Source of the DNA: Streptomyces alboflavus
Lineage (GTDB): Bacteria > Actinomycetota > Actinomycetes > Streptomycetales > Streptomycetaceae
NCBI RefSeq assembly: GCF_000716675.1
Contig: NZ_JNXT01000028.1
Coordinates: 33,307 to 97,306, forward strand
Length of the DNA stretch: 64,000 nucleotides
Direction of reading: 5' to 3'
Shown here: piece after piece, positions 35,960-44,763 of the stretch
Layout: every line of letters starts with the position of its first letter
Numbering within the stretch: position 1 is the first letter of the stretch
Made by a program: the position numbers and the translations under genes
The notes under the pieces: generated by a model
Told to the model about the DNA's origin: nothing
Seen by the model: the letters and a program-made list of their open reading frames with translations, nothing else
Databases searched by the model: none

Positions 35960-38614
35960 TCAGGCGCAGCCCCGCACGGGCGCCTGTGAGGCGTCCTTGA
36001 TCAGGGACTCGTGCGCGGCGCGCAGCCGTGGCACATCGGGCTTGACGACCTTGCGGTCATAGGTGAGCAGGCCGTTCAACTCCCCTTCCACGTCAGAGAT
36101 CTGGGTGTAGACAGCGCCGTTGCCGCCCTTGCAGGCGAGCGCGCGCACCTCGCGGAGCTTGGTCAGGTACTCCTCCGTGTACTTGGCGGGGTCCACGTCG
36201 ACGTAGCTCTGCTGCACGGACCAGGCATGTCCCGGCACCGCGAGTCCGAGGCCGCCGTACTCCCCGTTGATCAGGGCCCGTTGGCCGTCGGGCCGGGGCG
36301 GCAGGGCCGGGCTCGGGTAGCCGTGCTCGTCCATCAGGTCGCCCTTGCCGCCGTCGGCGCCGAGGTTGAGCCCCGACATGCCGTTGACGAGGCGCGTGGG
36401 GTCCCAGGCCTTGGCCTGTTCGGCGATGCGGCCCTGGTCGTACTGGCCCCAGCCCTCGTTGAAGGTGACCCACATGACGATGGACGGGCTGTTGCCGTGC
36501 TCGTCGATCATCTGCTTCATCTCGTGCTCGAACTGGGCCCGGGCGGCGGCGTCCGGTTTCCGCTCGGCCCGCATGGACGGCATGTCCTGCCACACCATCA
36601 GGCCCAGCTTGTCCGCCCAGTAGAACCACCGGTCGGGCTCGACCTTGATGTGCTTGCGGACGGAGTTGAACCCCATCTCCTTGTGCATCTTCAGGTCGTA
36701 CGCGAGGGCCTCGTCGGTGGGTGCGGTGTGCAGGCCGTCGGGCCAGAAGCCCTGGTCGAGGGTGGCCATGAGGAAGGTGGGCTTGCCGTTGAGCACGGTG
36801 CGCGGGGTGCCGTCGATCTTCTCCACGGAGATCGAGCGCATCCCGAAGTAGCTCCGCAGCTCGTCCGCGCGGGCGCCGTACTTGCCCCCGTGCTTGCCCC
36901 CGACGGTAACCTTCAGGTCGTAGAGGAACGGGTCGTCGGGCGACCACAGGCGCGGCTTCCGCAGGGTGAGCTTCAGGGGCTCGCCGGTGCGGCCGCGGGC
37001 CTCGGCGACCTTCTTCTTCCCCTCGTACGCCACCGCCTTGACGGGCAGGCCCGCGCGGACGCCCTTGGCCTCGACGGCGACCTGCTTGCTCTTGACGTCG
37101 GGGGTGATCTTCAGGGATTCGGCGTGGTCGCGGGCCACCGGCTCCATCCACACCGTCTGCCAGATGCCGGACGACGGCGTGTACCAGATGCCCGACGGGT
37201 CCAGGCGCTGCTTGCCGACCGGCGGGTTCGGGCCGCCCGGCGCGTCGGTCGGGTCGTGCACGCCGACGATCAGCTCCTGGGTGCGGCCGGGCTTCAGCGC
37301 GTCGGTGACGTCGGCGCTGAACTTGTCGTAGCCGCCCTTGTGGTCGGCGACCTCGGTGCCGTTCACATACACCTTGGCGTGCCAGTCGACGGCGCCGAAG
37401 TTCAGCTTCAGCCGCTGGTCGTTCCGGTGGTCGCCGACCTTCCAGCCGGCCGGGACAGTGAAGGTGCGGCGGTACCACATGCGGTCCTCGTGCCGCTGCA
37501 GGCCCGACAGCTGGGACTCCACCGGGTAGGGGACGAGGATCTTCTCCTTGAGCTTCTTGCCGACCGGCGGCCGCTCGCCCGCCTCGGCCGCGGCGAACTG
37601 CCAACTGCCGTTGAGATTGCGCCAGTCGGCGCGCTTCAGCTGCGGGCGGGGGTACTCGGGCAGCGCGTTGTCCGGACCGACGTCCTCGGCCCACTTGGAG
37701 CGCAGCTCGTACGTGGACTTGTTGCCGCCGCTGCTCCAGAAGACTCCGACCTGCTTGCCGTCGGCGCCGGTGAGGCCGCCCTTGCCGTCGTAGCGCAGGT
37801 CGGCGGTGCCGCGGGCGGTGCCGGTCTTGTTGCCGACGACGGGCTGCTTGAGGGTGACGAGCAGGGCACGCGGGTCGGCCGGGTCCTGCCTGACTGATTC
37901 CAGTGGCCACTTGGCGCCGCCGATGACGGCTTCGAGGTGGCCGACGAGACCGGCCGGGGGCGCGGCGAGCTCCTGGGCGAACTCAAGGCGCAGGGCCCGG
38001 CCGTCCTTCTGCACGGTGGCGTCGGTCGCCCCGTCGTAGTCCCAGCCGTCGGGGAGGCGGAACGCGGACTGTGGCACGGCCTTCTTGGTGCCGCCGGGCT
38101 CGGTCCAGCGCAGGTGGAGGTTGGAGCCGCCGTAGTGCTCGAAGTACTCGACCTTGAAGTCGTGGGCCTTGCCCGCGGCCAACTCGATCGGCTGGGAGGT
38201 CTGTTCGCGGTCCCAGTCGTCGACCCAGTGGTCGATGGCGAGCTTGCCGTCGACCCAGAGCCGGAAGCCGTTGTCGCCGGTCATGGCGAAGGTGTGGGCG
38301 CCGGACTTCTCCGGGACGAGCTTCCCCGTCCAGCGGACGGTGGCGTCGTCGGACTGTCCGGTGGCGAGGTTCAGTCGGGGTTCGAGGGTGTCGAAGTCGA
38401 TGTTCCGGTCGAAGCCGGTGGCCTTCAGCTCGTGGAAGTCGAAGGCCCCGGGGGCGGACTGGGTGTAGTACTCGCCCTTCAGGCCGTGGACCTCGGGTGC
38501 CTCGTCGCCCGCCGCGGTCGCGGTGGACTGGGCGACGAGCCCCGAGAACACCAGGGCCGCGGTGAGCAGCAGGGCGAGTTGGTGCCGGAGCTTTCCTGAT
38601 CGTCTAGGGCGCAC
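35960..38614 (-). CDS. Secreted PA14-GH2 glycoside hydrolase
   Basis: An 884-residue secreted enzyme. The signal peptide covers about residues 1-35. A PA14 carbohydrate-binding domain follows (about 44-180: GLKGEYYTQ, FAMTGDNGFRLWVDGKL). The GH2 part begins near residue 300 with DWRNLNGSWQF. The acid/base Glu is in VTFNEGWGQYD and the nucleophile in LINGEYGGLG. GH2 includes beta-galactosidases, beta-mannosidases and exo-glucosaminidases; the exact specificity is open. With GH92 next door, beta-mannosidase or a GlcNAc-related activity is plausible. GTG 38614 has AAGGAGG five bases upstream. It is divergent from the LacI gene. Confidence 0.9.
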   Translation of the reverse strand: MRPRRSGKLRHQLALLLTAALVFSGLVAQSTATAAGDEAPEVHGLKGEYYTQSAPGAFDFHELKATGFDRNIDFDTLEPRLNLATGQSDDATVRWTGKLVPEKSGAHTFAMTGDNGFRLWVDGKLAIDHWVDDWDREQTSQPIELAAGKAHDFKVEYFEHYGGSNLHLRWTEPGGTKKAVPQSAFRLPDGWDYDGATDATVQKDGRALRLEFAQELAAPPAGLVGHLEAVIGGAKWPLESVRQDPADPRALLVTLKQPVVGNKTGTARGTADLRYDGKGGLTGADGKQVGVFWSSGGNKSTYELRSKWAEDVGPDNALPEYPRPQLKRADWRNLNGSWQFAAAEAGERPPVGKKLKEKILVPYPVESQLSGLQRHEDRMWYRRTFTVPAGWKVGDHRNDQRLKLNFGAVDWHAKVYVNGTEVADHKGGYDKFSADVTDALKPGRTQELIVGVHDPTDAPGGPNPPVGKQRLDPSGIWYTPSSGIWQTVWMEPVARDHAESLKITPDVKSKQVAVEAKGVRAGLPVKAVAYEGKKKVAEARGRTGEPLKLTLRKPRLWSPDDPFLYDLKVTVGGKHGGKYGARADELRSYFGMRSISVEKIDGTPRTVLNGKPTFLMATLDQGFWPDGLHTAPTDEALAYDLKMHKEMGFNSVRKHIKVEPDRWFYWADKLGLMVWQDMPSMRAERKPDAAARAQFEHEMKQMIDEHGNSPSIVMWVTFNEGWGQYDQGRIAEQAKAWDPTRLVNGMSGLNLGADGGKGDLMDEHGYPSPALPPRPDGQRALINGEYGGLGLAVPGHAWSVQQSYVDVDPAKYTEEYLTKLREVRALACKGGNGAVYTQISDVEGELNGLLTYDRKVVKPDVPRLRAAHESLIKDASQAPVRGCA

Positions 38615-38675
38615 GGATCCTCCTTGTCGAGGAAGGGTGGCGGCTCGTCGCTCCAGTCGGTACAACGAGTCTGTA

Positions 38676-38683
38676 CAACGTTG
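38676..38683. promoter_or_regulatory. LacI-type operator between the GH2 and LacI genes
   Basis: The CAACGTTG core within GTACAACGTTGGA. A second GTACAACG half-site starts 14 bp upstream at 38660. The site is 62 bp before the GH2 start and 114 bp before the LacI start and may control both. Confidence 0.7.
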
Positions 38684-38797
38684 GAAGGAACGGCAGTTGG
38701 CATGACAGCACGGCTCCGGGCGCGCTGTCCAGGGCCGCGGCGCATGCCGCCGGACGCCCCGGGGGGCCGGGGCGCACATCGACGCGAGGAGTGGCAC

Positions 38798-39811
38798 GTG
38801 CGGGTGAGCCTCAAGGATGTCGCGGAACGCGCGGGCGTCTCGATCAAGACCGTCTCGAACGTGGTGAACAAGTATCAGCACGTCACACCGGCGATGCGGG
38901 CCCGGGTACAGCAGGCCATCGATGAGCTGGGCTACCGCCCGAACTTGACGGCACGTCACCTCCGCAAGGGCCGCACCGGCATCATCGCGCTCGCCGTCCC
39001 CGAGCTCGGCAACCCCTACTTCGCGGAGCTCGCCGGAGCCGTCATCGACGCCGCCGCCGCGCACGACTTCACCGTCCTGCTCGACCACACCCGCGGCGAC
39101 CGCGAGCAGGAGGTCCTGGTCAGCCAGGGCTTCCGGGCCCGGGTGATCGACGGCCTGATCCTCAGCCCGCTGGAGCTTGAGGCGGAGGACCTGCGGGGCC
39201 GCGAGGCCGACGTGCCGCTCGTGCTGCTCGGCGAGCGCGAGTACGACCTGCCCTACGACCACATCGCCATCGACAACGTCGCCGCCGCGCGCACCGCGGT
39301 GGGCCACCTCATCGGCCGCGGCCGGAGCTCCATCGCCTACCTCGGCGCCCGCACCGACTCCGCGAACCGCCCCGCCCACCTGCGCCTTCAGGGCTGGCGG
39401 GCCGAGCTGACAGCGGCCGGGCTCCCCGCGCCCGACTCCCTGGTGGGGCCGGTCGGCGGCTGGAACCGGGACGACGGGGCGAAGGCGATGGCGCGGATGC
39501 TGGACTCCGGGGTGCGTCCTGACGCGGTGTTCGCGTACAACGACCTGGTCGCGATCGGGGCGATGCGGGTCCTGCACGAGCGGGGCCTGAGGGTGCCGTG
39601 GGACGTGGCGGTGGTCGGCTTCGACGACATCGCGGAGGGGCAGTTCGGCGCCGTCACGCTGACCACGATCTCGCCCGACAAACAGGCCATCGCCCGGCTC
39701 GCGGTGGCCTCGCTGCTGCGCAGCCTCGCGGGCGAAGGGGAGCCGGGCGGGCGGACGCTGTCGGCGGAGTTCGAGCTGGTGGAGCGGGAGAGCACACTCG
39801 GGCGGCGGTGA
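38798..39811 (+). CDS. LacI-family transcriptional regulator (second glycan locus)
   Basis: A 337-residue repressor. The helix-turn-helix VSLKDVAERAGVSIKTVSNV starts at residue 3, and the hinge ends LRKGRTGIIALAVPEL. The effector domain includes NPYFAELAGAVIDAA and VFAYNDLVAIGAMRVL. GTG 38798 has GAGGAG six bases upstream. Its flanks carry CAACGTTG-core sites before GH92 and GH2, with a weaker one before the importer downstream. It is the probable regulator of the whole locus. Confidence 0.94.
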   Translation: MRVSLKDVAERAGVSIKTVSNVVNKYQHVTPAMRARVQQAIDELGYRPNLTARHLRKGRTGIIALAVPELGNPYFAELAGAVIDAAAAHDFTVLLDHTRGDREQEVLVSQGFRARVIDGLILSPLELEAEDLRGREADVPLVLLGEREYDLPYDHIAIDNVAAARTAVGHLIGRGRSSIAYLGARTDSANRPAHLRLQGWRAELTAAGLPAPDSLVGPVGGWNRDDGAKAMARMLDSGVRPDAVFAYNDLVAIGAMRVLHERGLRVPWDVAVVGFDDIAEGQFGAVTLTTISPDKQAIARLAVASLLRSLAGEGEPGGRTLSAEFELVERESTLGRR

Positions 39812-39945
39812 GTCCGGGGGCCGGGACCGCCCGGTGCGTCCGGCCGGGGTGGGCCCGAAGTCCCGGCGGATTCCGGGTGGTTCCGGCCGCCTCGGCCCGG
39901 CGCCGATGTGCGGGGCGGGTGTGCGCGAAGGGTTTACAGCCCTCT

Positions 39946-39957
39946 TTCAACGATGTA
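39946..39957. promoter_or_regulatory. Weak copy of the CAACGTTG operator before the importer
   Basis: TTCAACGATGTA keeps CAACG and TG of the CAACGTTG core with one change. It is 92 bp before the importer binding-protein start, inside TTTACA...TGTAAA arms (39933-39959). It hints that the same LacI protein regulates the importer. Confidence 0.4.
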
Positions 39958-40004
39958 AAAAGCTCCCCGTACCACTGAGTTGACCGCAAACCCGTATCTC
40001 CCGT

Positions 40005-40012
40005 GAGCGCTC
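40005..40012. promoter_or_regulatory. GAGCGCTC palindrome before the importer
   Basis: GAGCGCTC, within TGAGCGCTCTCA, resembles the GCGC-centred sites of LacI regulators such as CebR (TGGGAGCGCTCCCA). It lies 37 bp before the start codon. A distant regulator may act here. The rest of the 238-bp gap (39812-40049) shows no gene. Confidence 0.45.
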
Positions 40013-40049
40013 TCAGTGTGCGCCGGGGCCGTGCCGTTTGGGGACTCCC

Positions 40050-41174
40050 ATGAAGCCGAACATCTTCCTTCGCCGTACCTCGGGCCGCTCTTCGGGCCGC
40101 GTCCCGGCCACCACCCTGCTCGCCGTCGGCCTCGTCGCGAGCCTCGCGCTCACCACGGGATGCGCCAAGTCGGAGGACGACGGCGCCGACTCCGGTGACT
40201 CGAAGTCCGCCGCCGAGGACGACGCGGGCCAGGTCGTCTCCTCCCCCGGCGCGGGCGGCAAGACCTGCGGACACGGGGACTACGGCGCCAAGAAGCTGGA
40301 CCTGAAGTCCGCGACCGTCGGCTTCTCGCAGTCCGAGAAGGAGGCCAACCCCTTCCGGATCGCCGAGACCGCCTCCATCAAGGCCGAGGCCGAGAAGCGC
40401 GGCGTGAAGCTCCTGACGGCCAACGCCCAGTCGCAGTTCTCCAAGCAGATCAGCGACGTCCAGGACCTCATCGCCAAGGGCGCCGACCTCCTCGTCATCG
40501 CCCCGCTGAATTCCGACGGCTGGGAGCCGGTGCTCCGCCAGGCCAAGGCCAAGCACATCCCGATCGTCACCATCGACCGCAAGATCAATGCGGCCGCCTG
40601 CAAGGACTATGTGAGCTTCATCGGCTCGGACTTCGTCGAGCAGGGCAGGCGCGCCGCCGACCGCATGATCGAGGCGACCGGCGGCAAGGGCGAGATCGCG
40701 ATCCTGCTCGGCGCCGCGGGCAACAACGTCACCACCGACCGCACCAAGGGCTTCCAGGAACGGATCGAGGACAAGGCCCCGGACCTGAAGGTCGTCTTCA
40801 AGCAGACCGGCGAGTTCGCCCGCGAGAAGGGCCAGCAGGTCACCGAGCAGCTCATCCAGTCCAAGCCCGGGATCGACGGGATCTACGCCGAGAACGACGA
40901 GATGGGCCTCGGCGCGGTCGGCGCCCTGAAGGGCGCGGGCAAGAAGGCCGGCGAGGTGAAGATCGTGACGATCGACGGCACCAAGAACGCCGTGCGCGGC
41001 ATCGTCGACGGCTGGATCGACGGCGTCATCGAGTCCAACCCGCGCTTCGGGCCGCTCGCCTTCAAGACCCTGGACACCTTCACCAAGGGCGGCGAGGTGG
41101 CGCAGGACATCGTTATCAAGGACAGCGCCTATACCAAGGACAACGCGAAGTCGGACCTCGGCAAGGCGTACTGA
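40050..41174 (+). CDS. Sugar-binding lipoprotein, YtfQ-like
   Basis: A 374-residue surface lipoprotein; lipobox LTTGCA is near residue 34. The mature part resembles YtfQ, the galactofuranose-binding protein: SATVGFSQSEKEANPFRIAE, LVIAPLNSDGWEPVLRQAK, TDRTKGFQERI and IYAENDEMGLGAVGALKGAG. ATG 40050 has GGGGA seven bases upstream. It begins a four-gene operon with ATPase and two permeases in the ytfQRT-yjfF order. The ligand may be a furanose or another monosaccharide; the mannosidase context suggests a product of glycan breakdown. Confidence 0.9.
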   Translation: MKPNIFLRRTSGRSSGRVPATTLLAVGLVASLALTTGCAKSEDDGADSGDSKSAAEDDAGQVVSSPGAGGKTCGHGDYGAKKLDLKSATVGFSQSEKEANPFRIAETASIKAEAEKRGVKLLTANAQSQFSKQISDVQDLIAKGADLLVIAPLNSDGWEPVLRQAKAKHIPIVTIDRKINAAACKDYVSFIGSDFVEQGRRAADRMIEATGGKGEIAILLGAAGNNVTTDRTKGFQERIEDKAPDLKVVFKQTGEFAREKGQQVTEQLIQSKPGIDGIYAENDEMGLGAVGALKGAGKKAGEVKIVTIDGTKNAVRGIVDGWIDGVIESNPRFGPLAFKTLDTFTKGGEVAQDIVIKDSAYTKDNAKSDLGKAY

Positions 41175-41175
41175 C

Positions 41176-42783
41176 GTGCCGTCGGTGACGCGGTCCGAGG
41201 CACGGCCGGTCATGGGGGCCGCCGTGCTCTCGGTGAGCGGCCTCAGCAAGACCTTCCCGGGCGTACGGGCCCTGGACGGCGTCGACTTCACGGCCCGCGC
41301 GGGCGAGGTGCACGCGCTGATCGGGGAGAACGGCGCCGGGAAGTCCACGCTCATCAAGGTCCTCACCGGCGTGTACCGGCCCGACCCGGCCGCGGAGCCC
41401 GGCACGGGCGTCATCACGTACGACGGCAGTCAGGTGGAGTTCGCCACCCCGCTCGCGGCCCAGCACGCGGGGATCTCCACCATCTACCAGGAGGTCAATC
41501 TGGTCCCGCTGATGAGCGTGGCCCGCAACCTCTTCCTCGGCCGGGAGCCGCGCGGTCGCCTCGGCCTGATCGACTTCCGCCGCATGCACCGCGAGGCCGA
41601 GCAGGCCCTCGGCGGCCTCGGCGTCCGCGTCGACGTGCGCCGCCCGCTGCGTGAACTGGGCGTCGGCGCACAGCAGATGGTGGCGCTGGCCCGCGCGGTC
41701 GCGGTCGACGCGCGCGTGGTCATCATGGACGAGCCGACGTCGTCCCTGGAGCCGCGCGAGGTGGCCACGCTGTTCGGCGTGATCCGGATGCTGCGCGCAC
41801 GCGGCATCGCCGTGCTCTACGTCAGCCACCGCCTGGACGAGCTGTACGAGGTGTGCGACACCGTGACCGTGCTGCGGGACGGCAGGTCGGTGCACAGCGG
41901 CCCGATCGCCGCCCTGGACCGGCTGCGGCTGGTCTCCCTGATGCTCGGCCGTGACGTCGGCGACGTACGCGAGGAAGGCCTGACGAAGTTCAGCGGCAGC
42001 CACGACACCGAGGCCCAACCCATTCTGGAGGCACAGGATCTGACGGTCCGCCACCAGTTGCGGGGCGTGTCCCTGGCGATCCGGCCCGGGGAGGTCGTGG
42101 GGCTCGGCGGGCTGCTCGGCTCCGGGCGCAGCGAGACCGCGAAGGCCATCGCGGGGGCGCTGCCGCCGGACTCCGGCCGGGTGGTGGTGGCCGGGGTGCC
42201 GGTGCGCACCGGGTCCACGCCCGCCGCGATCCGCGCCGGGGTGAGCCTGCTGCCCGAGGACCGCAAGGCCGAGGGCATCGTGCCGGGCCTGTCGGTGCGC
42301 GAGAACATCGCTCTCGCCGCCCTTCCGGGCCTGTCCCGGTTCGGCCTGGTCGACGAGGCCCGCATCGACCGCGTGGTCGACACCTTCATGAAGCGCCTGC
42401 GCATCAAGGCCTCCGGACCGCACCAGAAGGTCGGCGAACTCTCCGGCGGCAACCAGCAGAAGGTCCTCCTCGCCCGCTGGCTCGCCATGAACCCCAAGGT
42501 CCTTCTCCTGGACGAGCCGACGCGCGGCATCGACGTGGGCGCGAAGGCGGAGGTGCAGAAGCTCATCGACGAGCTGGCCGACGACGGGCTCGGCGTGCTG
42601 CTCATCTCCTCGGACGTGGAGGAGCTGATCGAGGGCAGCGACCGGGTGGTGGTCCTCAAGGACGGCGCGGTCGTCGAGGAACTCACCGGCGACGCCGTCA
42701 CGGAGGACCGCCTGATGCGCGCCATCGCGGCCGCGCCCGCCGCACAGGCCACGACCGCCGCCCCCGGAGGTGACGATGACTGA
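41176..42783 (+). CDS. Sugar ABC transporter ATPase, YtfR-like
   Basis: A 535-residue duplicated ATPase. The first Walker A is GENGAGKST near residue 53, with LGVGAQQMVALARAVAVDAR replacing a classic signature; the second half has GGLLGSGRSETAKAIAG, LSGGNQQKVLLARWLA and LLLDEPTRGIDVG. GTG 41176 lies one base after the binding-protein stop; ATG 41212 is an alternative just before the conserved VLSVSGLSKTFPGV. Its 3' end overlaps the first permease gene by 8 bp. It energises the two permeases. Confidence 0.92.
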   Translation: MPSVTRSEARPVMGAAVLSVSGLSKTFPGVRALDGVDFTARAGEVHALIGENGAGKSTLIKVLTGVYRPDPAAEPGTGVITYDGSQVEFATPLAAQHAGISTIYQEVNLVPLMSVARNLFLGREPRGRLGLIDFRRMHREAEQALGGLGVRVDVRRPLRELGVGAQQMVALARAVAVDARVVIMDEPTSSLEPREVATLFGVIRMLRARGIAVLYVSHRLDELYEVCDTVTVLRDGRSVHSGPIAALDRLRLVSLMLGRDVGDVREEGLTKFSGSHDTEAQPILEAQDLTVRHQLRGVSLAIRPGEVVGLGGLLGSGRSETAKAIAGALPPDSGRVVVAGVPVRTGSTPAAIRAGVSLLPEDRKAEGIVPGLSVRENIALAALPGLSRFGLVDEARIDRVVDTFMKRLRIKASGPHQKVGELSGGNQQKVLLARWLAMNPKVLLLDEPTRGIDVGAKAEVQKLIDELADDGLGVLLISSDVEELIEGSDRVVVLKDGAVVEELTGDAVTEDRLMRAIAAAPAAQATTAAPGGDDD

Positions 42784-43741
42784 CCTCAGCCTCGGCGGCC
42801 GCACCCGTGTCGACCGCGACCGCCTCCTGCGCCTGCTCCAGGACTACGGCGTCCATCTGGGCGTCGCCGTCCTGCTCCTGGTGAACATCGCCATCACCCC
42901 GCACTTCCTGTCCGCCGAGAACTTCCGCACCCAGGCCGTCCAGGTGGCGCCCGTCCTCATCGTCGCGCTCGGCATGGCCCTCGCCATCGGCAGCGAGGGC
43001 GTGGACCTGTCGGTCGGCTCGGTGATGGCGCTCTCCACGTCCCTGCTCTCCCTCTATCTGGGCTACGGCATGTGGATCGCGCTGCTCGTCGCCGTGCTCG
43101 GCGGGGCCGCCGTCGGCGTCGCGAACGGGGCGCTCATCGCCTTCATCGGCGTCCAGCCGATCGTCGCCACCCTCGCGTTGATGGTGGCGGGCCGTGGCCT
43201 CGCCCAGGTCCTGCTGCCCCAGCTCAAGGACGTGCACGACCCGACGATGGCCTCGCTCGGCTCCGGCGACCTGCTGGGTGTCCCCTATCTGGTGCTGATC
43301 GCGGTGGCGCTCGCGCTGCTCGTCGCGTTCGTCGTCCGCCGCACGACCTTCGGCCGCCAGCTCCTCGCGATCGGCGACAGCCGCCCCGCGGCCCGGCTCG
43401 CCGGACTTCCGGTGCGCCGCGTGCTGATCCTCGTGTACGTGTGCTCGGGCGCACTCGCCGCCGTCGCAGGCGTCCTCGCGACGGCGCGCCTGACCGCCAG
43501 CGACCCGACGTCGCTCGGCAATCTGATGGAGCTGTCCGCCATCACCGCCGTCGTCGTCGGCGGTACCCCGCTCAGCGGCGGCCGCGTGCGCGTCGGCGGC
43601 ACGGTGGCGGGCGCCGTCCTCATCCAGCTGCTCACGGCCACGCTCATCAAGCACGACGTGTCGCCGTCGTGGACGCAGATCGCGCAGGCCGTGGTGATCA
43701 TCCTGGCCGTGTACGCGGCGCGCGAGAGGGGGAAGCGATGA
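42776..43741 (+). CDS. Sugar ABC transporter permease, YtfT-like
   Basis: A 321-residue inner-membrane permease of the RbsC class with 8-10 helices. LIVALGMALAIGSEGVDLSVGS is the class hallmark; IAFIGVQPIVATLALMVAGRG and VVVGGTPLSGGRVRVGG follow. ATG 42776 has GGAGG five bases upstream. It overlaps the ATPase gene by 8 bp and the next permease by 4 bp (ATGA). It probably pairs with that permease. Confidence 0.93.
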   Translation: MTDLSLGGRTRVDRDRLLRLLQDYGVHLGVAVLLLVNIAITPHFLSAENFRTQAVQVAPVLIVALGMALAIGSEGVDLSVGSVMALSTSLLSLYLGYGMWIALLVAVLGGAAVGVANGALIAFIGVQPIVATLALMVAGRGLAQVLLPQLKDVHDPTMASLGSGDLLGVPYLVLIAVALALLVAFVVRRTTFGRQLLAIGDSRPAARLAGLPVRRVLILVYVCSGALAAVAGVLATARLTASDPTSLGNLMELSAITAVVVGGTPLSGGRVRVGGTVAGAVLIQLLTATLIKHDVSPSWTQIAQAVVIILAVYAARERGKR

Positions 43742-44763
43742 CGGTCGGCACTCAGAGCCCGGTGGCGCCCAGGGACACGGTCATCCAGGACGAACCGCCC
43801 GGCGCGACGCGCTCGGAGCGCCTCAGCGCGCTGGCCCAGCAGCACGGCGCCCTGGTCACCCTGGTGATCGCCGTCCTCGCCGCCTGGCTGTCCTTCGACA
43901 CGTTCATGACGACCGACAACATGCAGAACATGGCGGTGTCCTCGGCGTTCCTCGCCGTCGTCGCGCTCGGCATGACGTTCGTGATCGTCACGGGCGGCAT
44001 CGACCTGTCGGTGGGCTCGCTGTTCGCGCTCGGCGGCGTGCTCGCGGCCTGGGGCTCGCAGTACGGCACGGCGGTGGCGCTGCTGCTTCCGCTCGCCGTG
44101 TGCGGACTCATCGGCCTCGTCAACGGCCTGCTGATCGCCCGTTCCCGCCTCGCCCCGTTCATTGTGACGCTGGCCGCGCTGCTCGGCGCGCGCGGCATCC
44201 TCCTCGCCGTCACCGACGAGGGCTCCAAGACGTACCTCGTCGACAAGGACTCCTTCTTCGCGACGCTCGGCCAGGGCAAGCTGCTCGGCATCGGCGCGCC
44301 GGTGTGGATCACGGTGGGCCTGTTCGTGGCCGGTGCCGTGGTGCTGCGGCGCACCCGCTTCGGGCAGTACGTGTACGCGGTCGGCGGCAACGAGGACGCG
44401 GCGGCCCTGATGGGCGCGCCCGTGGCCCGCACGAAGACGGCCGTCTACACCCTGTCGGGCCTGTGCGCGGGCCTCGCGGGCGCGCTCAACGCGGCGTGGC
44501 TGGCGTCCGGCGTGACCATCCTCGGCTCCGGCATGGAGCTGGAGGCGATCTCCGCGGTCGTCATCGGCGGCACGCTCCTGTCCGGCGGCTTCGGCTTCCT
44601 CAGCGGTTCCCTCGTCGGCGTGCTCCTGCTGAAGGTCATCCAGAACGTCATCAACCAGATCGGCTCCCTGGACTCCGCCTATCAACAGGTCGTCAGCGGC
44701 GGCTTCCTGGCCGTGGTCGTCATCGCGCAGACCTGGCTCGGACGCAGGAGACGCGTGCTGTAG
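43738..44763 (+). CDS. Sugar ABC transporter permease, YjfF-like
   Basis: A 341-residue inner-membrane permease paralogous to the preceding one: FVIVTGGIDLSVGSLFALGG, APFIVTLAALLGARG and VVIGGTLLSGGFGFLSGS. About 45 polar N-terminal residues precede helix 1. ATG 43738 overlaps the upstream stop. The gene ends TAG at 44763, directly abutting the glgC stop on the other strand. Confidence 0.93.
   Translation: MTVGTQSPVAPRDTVIQDEPPGATRSERLSALAQQHGALVTLVIAVLAAWLSFDTFMTTDNMQNMAVSSAFLAVVALGMTFVIVTGGIDLSVGSLFALGGVLAAWGSQYGTAVALLLPLAVCGLIGLVNGLLIARSRLAPFIVTLAALLGARGILLAVTDEGSKTYLVDKDSFFATLGQGKLLGIGAPVWITVGLFVAGAVVLRRTRFGQYVYAVGGNEDAAALMGAPVARTKTAVYTLSGLCAGLAGALNAAWLASGVTILGSGMELEAISAVVIGGTLLSGGFGFLSGSLVGVLLLKVIQNVINQIGSLDSAYQQVVSGGFLAVVVIAQTWLGRRRRVL

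Noticed and set aside
38615..39577. N-terminal extension of the GH2 frame to 1205 residues
   Set aside because: It would run antisense through the LacI gene. A signal peptide and ribosome site at 38614 give the real start.
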